Positions 9,110 to 17,873 of a stretch of DNA of 64,000 bases are shown here, one piece after another (the first letter of the stretch is position 1; each line of letters starts with the position of its first letter). Source of the DNA: S010-25 sp964441285. Its GTDB lineage: Bacteria; Pseudomonadota; Gammaproteobacteria; SZUA-229. The notes beneath the pieces are model-generated. The model was not told the DNA's origin and did not search any database. It was given only the letters and a program-made list of their open reading frames with translations. The stretch is from contig CAYTUK010000003.1 in the NCBI GenBank assembly GCA_964441285.1, positions 124,001-188,000 of the forward strand, in the 5' to 3' direction. The position numbers were made by a program, and so were the translations under genes.

Positions 9110-9403
9110 TTGGGGAACGGCGTGGGTTTGCAAGTCACTGATTACCAAGCACAATACTATGCTCATGAGCCAATAAAACGCAGTTCGTCTGATAGCCTTG
9201 AAAAGCTCACCAGCACCTTGATGGATGCCCAGGTAGACTTTAACCCGCATCAGGTTGAAGCAGCACTGTTTGCTTTTAAATCTCCACTTTCATCCGGCGC
9301 TATTTTGGCAGATGAAGTTGGCTTAGGAAAAACCATAGAAGCCGGTCTGGTTATCTCACAAAAATGGGCGCGTTATATGTTCATTAAACTTTGCTGCAAA
9401 TAA
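9110..9403 (+). pseudogene. Truncated SNF2/DEAD-type helicase, N-terminal fragment
   Basis: The frame encodes the first part of a large superfamily 2 helicase: a conserved lead-in (DAQVDFNPHQVEAALFAF) followed by motif I, LADEVGLGKTIEAG, near residues 77-90, and then QKWAR. Helicases with this exact style of N-terminus are usually about 900-1000 residues and often sit in restriction or other phage-defence loci. Here the helicase sequence stops just after motif I, near 9371, and the last residues up to the stop at 9403 come from the abutting IS256-type remnant in a different frame. The fragment cannot be an active helicase. No partner defence genes remain. Confidence 0.75.
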
Positions 9404-9500
9404 AGATAAAGATGTCATGATGATGCCCATTAGAAACTGGAAGCCTGCACTGAATAGGTTTATGATTGAATTTGAAGAACGTTTAACTGATTATATTTAA
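9381..9500 (+). pseudogene. IS256-family transposase, C-terminal remnant
   Basis: In frame +3 the sequence SLNFAANKDKD followed by MPIRNWKPALNRFMIEFEER encodes about 39 residues ending in TAA at 9498. The segment with an aromatic-rich RNW and ALNRFMIEFEER resembles the last residues of mutator-type (IS256) transposases. The stop codon is followed within seven bases by a sequence that looks like the matching right terminal repeat. Everything upstream of this point in the transposase is absent, replaced by helicase sequence, so only a scar of the element remains. Confidence 0.6.
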
Positions 9501-9506
9501 CCAGGA

Positions 9507-9534
9507 CAGTTACACAGAATAATTTACACTATCC
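9507..9534. repeat. IS256-family right terminal inverted repeat
   Basis: The sequence read inward from 9534, GGATAGTGTAAATTATTCTG, resembles the terminal repeat typical of IS256-family elements (GGxTAGTGTAAAT...). It sits directly after the transposase C-terminal remnant, as expected for the right end. No matching left end was seen upstream. Confidence 0.6.
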
Positions 9535-9595
9535 TGAATTTTAATCGTTTTTTTATCAATAATTTAGCCGGTGTCTATTTGTTATATAAAATTTT

Positions 9596-10363
9596 ATGTT
9601 TCTTGATGCGCATATTAAAAACGGTAGAAATAATAATTTTAATTTATTGAGATTTATTGCTGCCTCGCTTGTGGTGTTTTCACATAGCTACAGTCTCACT
9701 GGTTTTGGTGCGCACGAACCACTCACTTTATTGTTCCCACAAGGACTCTCATTTGGATCTTTAGCAGTTAATCTGTTCTTTATATTAAGTGGGTTTTTAA
9801 TTGTAAAAAGCTGGCATGATCGTGGTGACCTCGTTATATTTTTATATGCGCGCATCATTAGAATATACCCGGCATTATTTCTATCGGTAATATTCTGCGC
9901 ATTTTTTATCGGGCCTGTATTTACAGAACTTCATTTAATTAAACTCAGGCTCAGGTATTTTTTTATCTTTCTTTTCCTGCTGGTGCTGGTTTTCTTTTTT
10001 AGTAAAGCCGCAGCGTTGTATTTTATGTATATTTTCCTGACGTACTTATTACTGTTTCTTGCTTACGTGCCAGGTGGTTATGTCAGAGAGTTTAATCATT
10101 TTGGCGATTATTCTTATGGTATCTATATCTATGCATTTCCCATTCAACAGGTTATATCGAGTTTTAATTACATAGACTCACCTTTTATTATGTTTGTTAT
10201 TTCATTGTTTTTAACCTTACTGCTGGCCATCCCTTCATGGCATTTTCTAGAAAAAAGGGTGCTTAAAGCTAAAATGCACAGGCGCTATCCGCACTCGGTG
10301 CGAAACTATTTTATAAATAATGCTTTTTCTAAATTCAAGCTGGTTGGAAAACAGCATGATTAA
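9596..10363 (+). CDS. Acyltransferase 3 family membrane protein, apparently internally deleted
   Basis: The 255-residue protein starts with the acyltransferase 3 (OafA/NodX-type) signature: NNFNLLRFIAASLVVFSHS, then GSLAVNLFFILSGFLI and FLYARIIRIYPAL. It ends with the usual C-terminal part (FGDYSYGIYIYAFPIQQ and WHFLEKRVL). Members transfer O-acyl groups to surface polysaccharides and normally have about 350 residues and ten membrane segments. About 100 residues appear to be missing between FTELHLIKLR and LRYFFIFLF. The frame is intact across the join, so a shortened protein could be made, but loss of central membrane segments makes activity doubtful. It lies in the decayed patch next to the IS256 scar. 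Confidence 0.75.
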   Translation: MFLDAHIKNGRNNNFNLLRFIAASLVVFSHSYSLTGFGAHEPLTLLFPQGLSFGSLAVNLFFILSGFLIVKSWHDRGDLVIFLYARIIRIYPALFLSVIFCAFFIGPVFTELHLIKLRLRYFFIFLFLLVLVFFFSKAAALYFMYIFLTYLLLFLAYVPGGYVREFNHFGDYSYGIYIYAFPIQQVISSFNYIDSPFIMFVISLFLTLLLAIPSWHFLEKRVLKAKMHRRYPHSVRNYFINNAFSKFKLVGKQHD

Positions 10364-10524
10364 TCTGTAAACAGATAAATGTAAAGCCATGTATTATTTG
10401 TCTATCACTGTCACCCCATTAAGCTTGTGTATGACCAAGGGTGGCGACGATCATCTATAACTCTACATCTATAGCTCTATGTTTGTTCTGAGATGGTTAA
10501 ATGCGTTATTTCAGCATGCAAAAT

Positions 10525-12498
10525 TCAAAGCAGAGGCACCAGTAAAATCAGCACCAACATCATACCAATTAGCGTCAGGTACAGATTTAGACTACCGGAC
10601 TGTAACGCCTGTAACCATGTGGCCAGCCGATAGACCAGACGCACGATGGGCGCAAACAGTGTCGATCCAAACAGCGGGGCCACCTGATGTTCGAAGCTGA
10701 GATGACGCACAAAATAGCGCAGACCGGTGTGTTCGTGGCGCATGTCTTCGGTAGGACGATAGACCATACTGTAGAAGGTGCGCAACGCATTGGAAAAAGC
10801 CAGTGGCGAGATTGCTACTTGCTCCGAAGTGCGCGGCAAACCACCATACCAGGCGGGTGTACGCCGACGCGGGGCGTGAGATGCCCACCACAGACCGAGT
10901 GGGATTAACGCCAGCAAAGAGCCGACAATCACTAACATAGGCGGCGAGATAAATGCGAAATGAGCAGTAAGTGGCACCAGTAACCAGCCAGAGTGCATGG
11001 CGGCGGCGCTGGCACCGGGGAAGGCGACGGTTACCCCTTTTTCTAATGCACTCAACCACCACGGCATGCCAACAGCGGTGGCCAGCACCAATAGCCCTAA
11101 TAGACCAACAGCACTCGCATAGCGGACTGGAATACCGGGATCCTGCACATTGCCATCGCCTAATAAGCCAATGCCGAATACCTTGATAAAGGTAGCAAGT
11201 GCCACGGCAGCGGTAAGTGCCAGACCCGCACCGGCCACCGCCAGTGCTAACGGGCCAGCCAGACCCGGTAGATGAAAGCCCTGGAATACCGTCTGAAAAA
11301 TATACCATTCGCTGACGAAACCGGCCTGGGGCGGCATTGCAGCAAGGCTCATGGCGGCAAACAATGCACCCACACCCAACGGCCAGGCGCTGCGTCGTAG
11401 TAAACCCTGTGGCCGCAACCGGTAGCTACCTGTAACCTGCTGTGCCCCATCGGCAGTCATAAACAGTGCGCCCTTGGCAAGTGAATGACCCGCGAGATGA
11501 AGCAACCCGACGATCCAGCCGAGTCCCGCCAGTTCGGCAAGTCCGGCGTGTCGAAACAGCATTGCAGCAGCGAGCGCGGCACAGGCAATACCCGCATTCT
11601 CTGCCGTTGACAAACCCAGCAGACGCCGCCAGTCATCTTCCTGAAACGCATACAGGATGGCGAGAATAGCAGTAAGTACGGCTAGTGCCAGCAGCGTCAG
11701 GCCAAGCGCGAAGCCGTCACCTGTCGTACCCGGTAACCACATTATCAGTGCGCGACTAAGGGCAAAATAGGCCGCATTGAGTACAACACCTGAAAGTAAC
11801 ATACCGGTAGCACCGCTTGCGCGTCCGTAAACGCCCGGAAACCACTCATAAAAAGGCAATAACCCCAGCTTGGCGCCAAAACCGATAATAAACAGTAAAC
11901 CAATTGCATAACGAGAAGTAGGTGAAAGTGTGGCACCGGCCGTAGCAAAATGAGTGAAATCCAGATTTCCCGCTACCGTACCCAACCAGAGCAGTGCAGC
12001 GAGAAGGCAGACCGCACCTAATTCCAACAACGTCAGCATAAACAGCACGGCGCTACCCTGGCTGCCTGCTTTGCGCTCGCCAAGCACCATCAGCGTACCA
12101 CCAAGACTCATTAGCTCCCAGGCAATAAGAAAGGCGGTTCCTTCATTGAGTCCAAACACACCCAGCGCACCGAGTAACGTTACGGCTGCACCGGTGACCC
12201 ATAAACGTCCACGCGCCAGCGGCGAACCCAGTGCAATAGCCAGTGCCGCGGGTACCAGACCAAAAGCCAGTAGCCAGCAGGCTTCGGGGCTAAGGTGAAA
12301 GGCAACTGGCGCGGTAAACATAAGGCCGAGCTGCAACAGCGGGGTCCCTTCGGGCAATGCCAGTACCACCCCTGCAATGAGTATCAGTGTACCCACCACG
12401 AGCAGCTTGCGGGCAAACGTTGGGGACAATCCTGCAGTACCCAGTACACCGGCCAGCACCCATATCAGGGCGGCTAACATAATTAGATTAGCGCTCAA
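10525..12498 (-). CDS. hyfB: HyfB-like antiporter-type membrane subunit of an Ehr-like complex
   Basis: This 657-residue, very hydrophobic protein belongs to the NuoL/MrpA/HyfB family of proton-conducting subunits. Family features include AWELMSLGGTLMV, GFGAKLGLLPFYEWFPGVYGRA (with the transmembrane lysine of ion-pumping subunits), LLGLSTAENAGIA and LAGHSLAKGALFM. It is the last gene of the operon; its start overlaps the end of the small-subunit gene by 11 bases. It should form part of the membrane arm that moves ions when the peripheral arm is oxidised or reduced. GC content is visibly higher than in flanking genes. Confidence 0.88.
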   Translation of the reverse strand: MSANLIMLAALIWVLAGVLGTAGLSPTFARKLLVVGTLILIAGVVLALPEGTPLLQLGLMFTAPVAFHLSPEACWLLAFGLVPAALAIALGSPLARGRLWVTGAAVTLLGALGVFGLNEGTAFLIAWELMSLGGTLMVLGERKAGSQGSAVLFMLTLLELGAVCLLAALLWLGTVAGNLDFTHFATAGATLSPTSRYAIGLLFIIGFGAKLGLLPFYEWFPGVYGRASGATGMLLSGVVLNAAYFALSRALIMWLPGTTGDGFALGLTLLALAVLTAILAILYAFQEDDWRRLLGLSTAENAGIACAALAAAMLFRHAGLAELAGLGWIVGLLHLAGHSLAKGALFMTADGAQQVTGSYRLRPQGLLRRSAWPLGVGALFAAMSLAAMPPQAGFVSEWYIFQTVFQGFHLPGLAGPLALAVAGAGLALTAAVALATFIKVFGIGLLGDGNVQDPGIPVRYASAVGLLGLLVLATAVGMPWWLSALEKGVTVAFPGASAAAMHSGWLLVPLTAHFAFISPPMLVIVGSLLALIPLGLWWASHAPRRRTPAWYGGLPRTSEQVAISPLAFSNALRTFYSMVYRPTEDMRHEHTGLRYFVRHLSFEHQVAPLFGSTLFAPIVRLVYRLATWLQALQSGSLNLYLTLIGMMLVLILLVPLL

Positions 12499-13285
12499 GT
12501 CGACCTCCTTTTATGCGTTGTGGAAGTCGTTGCAAAAGAATTAGCAGGCCTTCAATAATGGCGGCGGGACTGGGTGGACAACCGGGCAGATACAGATCGA
12601 CCGGCAGTAGTTCATCGAGCCCATGGCCCGTGTTATAGCCACCACCCGCGACACCACCGGCTACCGCACAGGTACCATTTGCCATCACCAGACGTGGTTC
12701 GGGCATGGCATCATAGGTGTTAAGTAACGGTTCACGCATCGGTAGCGTAACCGGCCCGGTAACCAGCAGCAGGTCGGCAAAGCGCGGCGAAGGGGTAAAG
12801 AAAATCCCGAAGCGATGCAGGTTATAAAACGGATTATTCAGCGCCTGAAGCTCTGATTCACAGCCATTGCACGATCCGGCATCGACATGACGGATATGCA
12901 GGCTGTGCTTAAACGCACTGATGCACTGTTTAAGCTGCTGCCCTGCGGGTGTTTCAATTGCCTGCTGCCAGCGCAGATCGTCACGCTGACGCACAGCGAA
13001 CATGCAGTCGGTAGAAACTTGCAGTGCATCGCTGGGACATACGTCGGTACAAAGCTGGCACACTATGCAGCGACCGTAATCAAGCAGAGGGGGCGATTCA
13101 GCACCTGCCGACGAAGTAGTTAACGCATGAGTTGGACAAATATCGGTACATGCGTGGCAACCGCGCTGACAACATTGCGGATCGAAACGCGGCATACCCA
13201 GCGCGCCTGCCTGGCCGTCATCGCCACCCGCCTGCGGCCAGCTGGTGGTGGCACTGCCGCGTTTTAGTCCAAACCAGGTCCACAT
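12488..13285 (-). CDS. hyfI: Fused ferredoxin/small subunit (HyfH-HyfI-like)
   Basis: The 265-residue protein joins two parts normally encoded separately in hydrogenase-4. The first (about residues 25-95) has two [4Fe-4S] motifs, CxxxCxxCxxxCP (CQRGCHACTDICP) and CxxCxxCxxxCP (CIVCQLCTDVCP). The second is a NuoB/HyfI-like domain with all four ligands of the proximal cluster in SCNGCESEL, GTCAVAGG and PGCPPSP. An intact cluster chain implies real electron transfer. The chosen start is ATG at 13285, giving MWTWFGLKRG, with AGGAG upstream; a longer frame to 13354 would overlap the large-subunit gene by over 50 bases and is less likely. Confidence 0.85.
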   Translation of the reverse strand: MWTWFGLKRGSATTSWPQAGGDDGQAGALGMPRFDPQCCQRGCHACTDICPTHALTTSSAGAESPPLLDYGRCIVCQLCTDVCPSDALQVSTDCMFAVRQRDDLRWQQAIETPAGQQLKQCISAFKHSLHIRHVDAGSCNGCESELQALNNPFYNLHRFGIFFTPSPRFADLLLVTGPVTLPMREPLLNTYDAMPEPRLVMANGTCAVAGGVAGGGYNTGHGLDELLPVDLYLPGCPPSPAAIIEGLLILLQRLPQRIKGGRLER

Positions 13286-13301
13286 AAGCTCTATTTCACT
13301 C

Positions 13302-14795
13302 CTAGCGGTCGCAGCCGGCAATGGTGAGGCCAAAGCTGGCTTCATTAATGGCATAGTCCATCATGTTACTGCCGTGTACGGTGCGCGGAAACACCCGCCA
13401 GTTAGAAAATGATGGGGATTTAATTTTGACCCGGGCCAGCCGTCCATCGCCATCGCAGTGTATTGCATAGTAAAGTGAACCCCGCGGTGATTCGGTCCAG
13501 CCCAGACCTTCCGCACCAGGCGGTAGCACAACATCAACACATACTTCACCGGGTTCGCTTAGCGGTGGTATCAGGTTTTGAATTATGCTGAAGCTGGCAT
13601 CAATTTCTCCAACACGTATCTGAGCGCGAGCATAGGCATCACCGGTATTTTCCACCGGCACATGCAGGTCGGTATCGGCATAAGCTGCGTAGGGATGATC
13701 GCGGCGCAGATCACGATCCAGCCCCGAGGCACGTTCCACCGGGCCGGTGGCACCCTGATCGAATGCAGTGCGTTGATCAAGTACACCGGTATCATGCAGA
13801 CGATCCCGATAGCTGGTGGTCGCCTCCAGGGTATGTGTGTAGTTAGCGACTTCACGCTGTAGCGCCTCAAGCTGATGAGACAGTTCCGGCGTGGCTAATA
13901 TATCGCGGCGCAATCCACCGGGTAGTAGAATACTGCGTAGAAAACGACTGCCAGTGAGTTGCGCATTAATCTGCTTAACCCGTTCCTCCAGTAATTTCCC
14001 CTCGGCCTGACCCACTTTAAGCGTGGTGGTGTCCGCCAGGTGCCCGAGAAAATGGAGGTGATTATAGAGACGCTCCAGCTCTGCCAGCAATACCCGCAGA
14101 CGCCGTGCACGCACTGGGGGAGAGACTCCGGCAGCGGCTTCGACCGCCTGACAATAAGCCAGTGAGTGGGCGATGCTGCCGACTCCGGAAACACGCTCAG
14201 CCAGAATGACGGCATGGTGTGCATCACAACCCTCGAAACGTTTTTCCATACCACGGTGCTTGAAAAATAGTTGCGGGTGATAGTGCAGGATATGCTCGCC
14301 AACATAAAAGAAGAAAAACCGTGCCGATTCCACTACGTCTGCACGCACCGGGCCAAAAGGCAGCAACTGTACATCGGGACCTGACACAGTTGGCAGAGTG
14401 GGTGATTCATGTGTAAAGGGCATAACCTGCGCTGGATAACGTGGATCCAGCAACGGATAAAAAGGTCGCGCACCAGCGTGCAATATCAATGGCTGGGGCT
14501 CGGGATGATCTTCAAAATGTACGCCGAACAGATCACTTATTTCACGTTCATACCAGCCCAGTAACGGTGTTTGCTGCGCCAGACTCGGTACGCTGCCACC
14601 ATTGGTGCACACACGCCAGACAATGAAGTCCTGTTGCGCACCGGGTGCGGCCAGATAACATAATACCGGAGCAGACTCCCCGACTGGTATATGCCCCCAG
14701 GCCATCTGCATCCGGCCACCACTCTCCAGTAACTCGGCACAGGCGGCTTTTAGTGCTGTCACATCAATTAGCCGACTTTCTGTCGCACATATCAT
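13302..14795 (-). CDS. hyfG: HyfG-like large subunit lacking nickel ligands
   Basis: This 497-residue protein fuses a NuoC-like N-terminal domain (about 1-125, with GWYEREISDLFGV) to a NuoD/[NiFe]-hydrogenase large-subunit domain. In active group 4 hydrogenases the L1 motif reads RVCGxC and the C-terminal L2 motif DPCxxC. Here they read RVSGVGSIAHS (Ser203 and Gly206 in place of both cysteines) and SFGLTIAGCDR (Thr491 and Gly494 in place of both cysteines). All four Ni-Fe ligands are therefore gone and the protein cannot hold a Ni-Fe centre. It matches the description of energy-converting-hydrogenase-related (Ehr) complexes, whose substrate is unknown. The start overlaps the upstream gene by 4 bases. 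Confidence 0.87.
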   Translation of the reverse strand: MICATESRLIDVTALKAACAELLESGGRMQMAWGHIPVGESAPVLCYLAAPGAQQDFIVWRVCTNGGSVPSLAQQTPLLGWYEREISDLFGVHFEDHPEPQPLILHAGARPFYPLLDPRYPAQVMPFTHESPTLPTVSGPDVQLLPFGPVRADVVESARFFFFYVGEHILHYHPQLFFKHRGMEKRFEGCDAHHAVILAERVSGVGSIAHSLAYCQAVEAAAGVSPPVRARRLRVLLAELERLYNHLHFLGHLADTTTLKVGQAEGKLLEERVKQINAQLTGSRFLRSILLPGGLRRDILATPELSHQLEALQREVANYTHTLEATTSYRDRLHDTGVLDQRTAFDQGATGPVERASGLDRDLRRDHPYAAYADTDLHVPVENTGDAYARAQIRVGEIDASFSIIQNLIPPLSEPGEVCVDVVLPPGAEGLGWTESPRGSLYYAIHCDGDGRLARVKIKSPSFSNWRVFPRTVHGSNMMDYAINEASFGLTIAGCDR

Positions 14796-16252
14796 GATGC
14801 ACCTCCCGCAAGTGCACTACTCACGGTGTGAAATACCGTACTGAAAGCGGACGGCCACCACAGCCCCAGCACCAGCAATGGAATACCAGCGAGTAACATT
14901 GCGACGACGCACCATGTACTAACAGCCTGTACATCCGGCGGGGGGGTAGGTGCTTCGGTGAAATACATAATGCGGAAATGGTTGAGAAAGCCAGCAAAAA
15001 TCACCACCAGTAACACCAGCATGATAGCGGCGGCCCAGATATCTACAGAGCTAAACCCGGCCCGCAGGATGGTAAGTTCAGAAAGAAACAGGCCAAATGG
15101 CGGTGCCCCGGTGATCGCCACCGCACCGGCTAACCACAGCGCACCGGTTAACGGGAAGCGCATGCCAACATGGCGGATGCCGGTTATATCTTTGGTGCCA
15201 TAAGCGCGCATCATTGCGCCTGCACCAAAAAACATAAGTGACTTGTTCAAGGCATGGTTGAGCATATGATAGAGTGCGCCAGCCACACCCAGCGTGCCAC
15301 CAAAACCAAAACCGAGTGCGATCACCCCCATGTGTTCGACACTGGAATAAGCCATCAGCCGTTTGATACCACGCTGGCGCACAATAAACAGTGCTGCCAG
15401 TGTGAGGGAAAGAACGCCCAGCACAATCAATGCGGTACGCGGCAGGGTTCCAGCACCGGTTAGTTCGGCCACATTTTTGAAACGCACAATACCCACCATC
15501 GCCGTATTGAGCAATGCGCCAGAAAGTAATGCTGAAACCGGTGCCGGGCCTTCGCTGTGGGCATCGGGTAGCCAGGTGTGCATCGGCGCCAGACCGGCTT
15601 TGGTACCATAGCCAACCAGCGTCAGCAAAAATGCCATTGTCACCAGGGTTGCATTCATCTGTGGCGCCGCCTGCGTTAATGCCTGCCATGTCATACTGTA
15701 ACTGGGTCCGAGCACCATGCTACCGGCCCAATAGAACAACACCGTACCGAGCAGTGCCAGACTAAGACCGGCAGATACCACAACAATGTATTTCCAGGCC
15801 GCCTCAATACTTTCCGGTGCATGTTCGAAACCAACCAGAAAGGTGCTGACTAACGTGGTCATCTCTACCGCAATCCAGTAGACCCCCGCATTATTCACTA
15901 ATGGGGCGACAATGGTGGTCCAGGCGAAACCAGCAAACAGTGCATAGAAACGCATCAGACGTTGTGGTTCACCGAGCAGGCGCATGTAGCCAACCGCATA
16001 AATTGAAGCGAGCGCATAGACCAGCGCTGCACACAATACGACCCAGCAACCAAACCCGTCCACCAACAGATAACCACCCAGGGTAATGTGGGGAGTATGT
16101 GCCATAAACGGCAGCGGCAATGCCGCTGCGGCGGTGATGAGCGCGGCCACCAGATTACTGGCTTCGGCCATTCGTGCGGAACGTGCCGTTGCACATAGCA
16201 CCACCGCGACCAGTGGTGCAATCAACACGATAAACACCAGTATCATAATCAT
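14792..16252 (-). CDS. hyfF: HyfF-like antiporter-type membrane subunit
   Basis: This 486-residue multi-span protein is a second NuoL/M/N-type subunit. Family features are VEMTTLVSTFLVGFEH (glutamate in the early helix), GYGTKAGLAPMHTWLPDAH with its transmembrane lysine, LMAYSSVEHMGVIALG and LNHALNKSLMFF. Presence of two antiporter-type subunits (this one and the HyfB-like one) gives the complex more than one potential ion path. It overlaps the genes on both sides by 4 bases, indicating translational coupling. Confidence 0.88.
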   Translation of the reverse strand: MIMILVFIVLIAPLVAVVLCATARSARMAEASNLVAALITAAAALPLPFMAHTPHITLGGYLLVDGFGCWVVLCAALVYALASIYAVGYMRLLGEPQRLMRFYALFAGFAWTTIVAPLVNNAGVYWIAVEMTTLVSTFLVGFEHAPESIEAAWKYIVVVSAGLSLALLGTVLFYWAGSMVLGPSYSMTWQALTQAAPQMNATLVTMAFLLTLVGYGTKAGLAPMHTWLPDAHSEGPAPVSALLSGALLNTAMVGIVRFKNVAELTGAGTLPRTALIVLGVLSLTLAALFIVRQRGIKRLMAYSSVEHMGVIALGFGFGGTLGVAGALYHMLNHALNKSLMFFGAGAMMRAYGTKDITGIRHVGMRFPLTGALWLAGAVAITGAPPFGLFLSELTILRAGFSSVDIWAAAIMLVLLVVIFAGFLNHFRIMYFTEAPTPPPDVQAVSTWCVVAMLLAGIPLLVLGLWWPSAFSTVFHTVSSALAGGAS

Positions 16253-16938
16253 CCGGTCAGCCGCCGTAATTTGAGGCTACTGGTGGTGCCAGCGTGTTCC
16301 ATCAGATAACGTGCCAATACACCAAAGCAGGCGACGGCAACCAGCAGATCGAACAGAATGACTAATTCGATGAGCATCGGCATACCGGGGATAAGTATCT
16401 GAGAGCCAATAAAAATACCATTCTCCAGAATGAGCAGGCCGAGAATATGACTAATTGCTTCGTGGCGCACAGCCAGCATAAGAAAACCGATAAGCTTCAT
16501 CGACAACATCACCGTCAGCGCAAGAATAACGACCGGACTGGAGGTGCCGATGGCAGCAGCGATGTGGTATGCGACTGCGAGTGCAAGCACGACGGCCGCT
16601 GCACCCACCACCATAGCAGTCGATGGTTGCAGAATGACATGAAGTTCGCGGTCCGCTCCCAAACGTCGCAGAATACGCAGAATCAGATAAGGTAATAACA
16701 GGCCACGGAACAGCGCGGTCAATATCGCAACCACATACAGCTCAGGGAAATGCGCGTAATAAGCCATCGTCGCTGACAGCAGCGCAATCAACCACGATTG
16801 CAAACCGAAGGCGTACATATAATCACGCAACCAGCGTGAACCCAGCATAACAAAGGCAAGCAGCAAACTGCCGATAGCCAGCAGGCTAAACAGAGAGGCG
16901 GCCAACGGCGTGAACTGTGGCAGTGTCATGATATCCAC
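16249..16938 (-). CDS. hyfE: HyfE-like membrane subunit
   Basis: The 229-residue protein has about six to seven hydrophobic segments and the HyfE/NuoK-like signature AISHILGLLILENGIFIGSQ, in which the buried glutamate of NuoK-type subunits is visible. In hydrogenase-4-type complexes it sits between the HyfC-like anchor and the antiporter-type subunits. It overlaps hyfC by 13 bases and hyfF by 4 bases. An alternative start four codons in (MTLPQF) would reduce the first overlap to one base. Confidence 0.85.
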   Translation of the reverse strand: MDIMTLPQFTPLAASLFSLLAIGSLLLAFVMLGSRWLRDYMYAFGLQSWLIALLSATMAYYAHFPELYVVAILTALFRGLLLPYLILRILRRLGADRELHVILQPSTAMVVGAAAVVLALAVAYHIAAAIGTSSPVVILALTVMLSMKLIGFLMLAVRHEAISHILGLLILENGIFIGSQILIPGMPMLIELVILFDLLVAVACFGVLARYLMEHAGTTSSLKLRRLTG

Positions 16939-17873
16939 ATCTGGTTTGCGATTACTGCCAGCGCCGCGAGCAAAAATGAAGCGGCAAGTGGCTCCTGATA
17001 ACGATAAAAACGTAACCGTGACTGTGCCGTTTCTACTATAATTACGGCACCTGCAACCAGGGCAAATTTTCCAAGCAGGGCAACAGCTGCGCCCAGCTCA
17101 CCCACCGCCGTTCCGTGTATTGACAGCGCCCAGGGTAATACCAGTACATTACAGAAAATAGTATAGAGAATGAACTGTTTCATCATTGAAGCCCATCTCA
17201 ACAATGCAAGCAGTGGACCTGAATATTCCAGCACCCGCGCCTCTTCGATCATATACACTTCAATATGGGTACTGGAGTGGATTGGAAGACGATCGGTTTC
17301 TACCAGTAAAAGGATGAAGAAAGCACAGACCAGAAATACGTGCGCCGGACTCCAGTAAACAGCCACATTGGCGGCAAGCAGATGGTTGACAACAAACGGT
17401 AACATGGCTTTGGCGAGCAACGTAATACCGACGAACACCAGTATCAGGGTTGGTTCGGCGAGAATAGCAATCATCACGCTGCGGCTGGCGCCGATACCAC
17501 CGTAGGCACTGCCTGAATCAAGCCCGGCAAGAGCGATAAAGAAACCGCCCAGGGTTAGAATAAGCCCACCGCCCAGAATATCACCCATATCGGAAAGCGG
17601 TAGCGGGAAATTAGTCAATACAGGAATCAGCAGTGGCACAATCAGCATTGCAGTGAATGCGACAACCGGTGCACTAAAGTGAATGAGTGAGGCACCCTCC
17701 GGCAGCACCAGTTCCTTATGGAATAACTTCCAGAGATCGCGATAGGGTTGAATCAGGCTCGGACCGCGGGCGCGCTGGGTACGTTCTTCGTAACGCAGGA
17801 TAAACCCCTGCAGCAATGGCGAAAGCAATAATACTGCCGCAACCTGACCAATCTGAAGAGCGATATTATTCAC
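16926..17873 (-). CDS. hyfC: HyfC-like membrane anchor (NuoH family)
   Basis: First gene of the Ehr-like operon. It encodes a NuoH/HyfC-type subunit that links the peripheral and membrane arms: QPYRDLWKLFHKELVLP, YGGIGASRSVMIAILAEPTLIL and FFILLLVETDRLPIHSSTH with EVYMIEEARVLEYSGP are family motifs, including acidic loop residues that line the quinone-like cavity. I place the start at GTG 17873 (VNNIALQIGQ) because AGGAG lies five bases upstream of it; an ATG eight codons earlier (17897) has no comparable ribosome-binding site. The length is then 315 residues. Confidence 0.87.
   Translation of the reverse strand: MNNIALQIGQVAAVLLLSPLLQGFILRYEERTQRARGPSLIQPYRDLWKLFHKELVLPEGASLIHFSAPVVAFTAMLIVPLLIPVLTNFPLPLSDMGDILGGGLILTLGGFFIALAGLDSGSAYGGIGASRSVMIAILAEPTLILVFVGITLLAKAMLPFVVNHLLAANVAVYWSPAHVFLVCAFFILLLVETDRLPIHSSTHIEVYMIEEARVLEYSGPLLALLRWASMMKQFILYTIFCNVLVLPWALSIHGTAVGELGAAVALLGKFALVAGAVIIVETAQSRLRFYRYQEPLAASFLLAALAVIANQMWIS

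Noticed and set aside
10479..10700. Plus-strand frame of 73 codons at the end of the HyfB-like gene
   Set aside because: Most of it overlaps hyfB in antisense and it has no homologous pattern; the short gap 10364-10524 holds no supported gene.
10592..11308. Minus-strand open frame of 238 codons overlapping the HyfB-like gene
   Set aside because: It lies in another frame within a clear hyfB-like gene, has an odd composition rich in Arg, Cys, Ser and Trp, and arises from the high GC content.
13302..14795. Active [NiFe] hydrogenase or formate hydrogenlyase
   Set aside because: All four nickel-ligand cysteines are replaced, and no maturation or formate dehydrogenase genes are present.
15078..15689. 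Minus-strand open frame of 203 codons overlapping the HyfF-like gene
   Set aside because: It is a shadow of the HyfF-like gene in a GC-rich block; it has no family motif and an excess of Cys, Trp and Arg.
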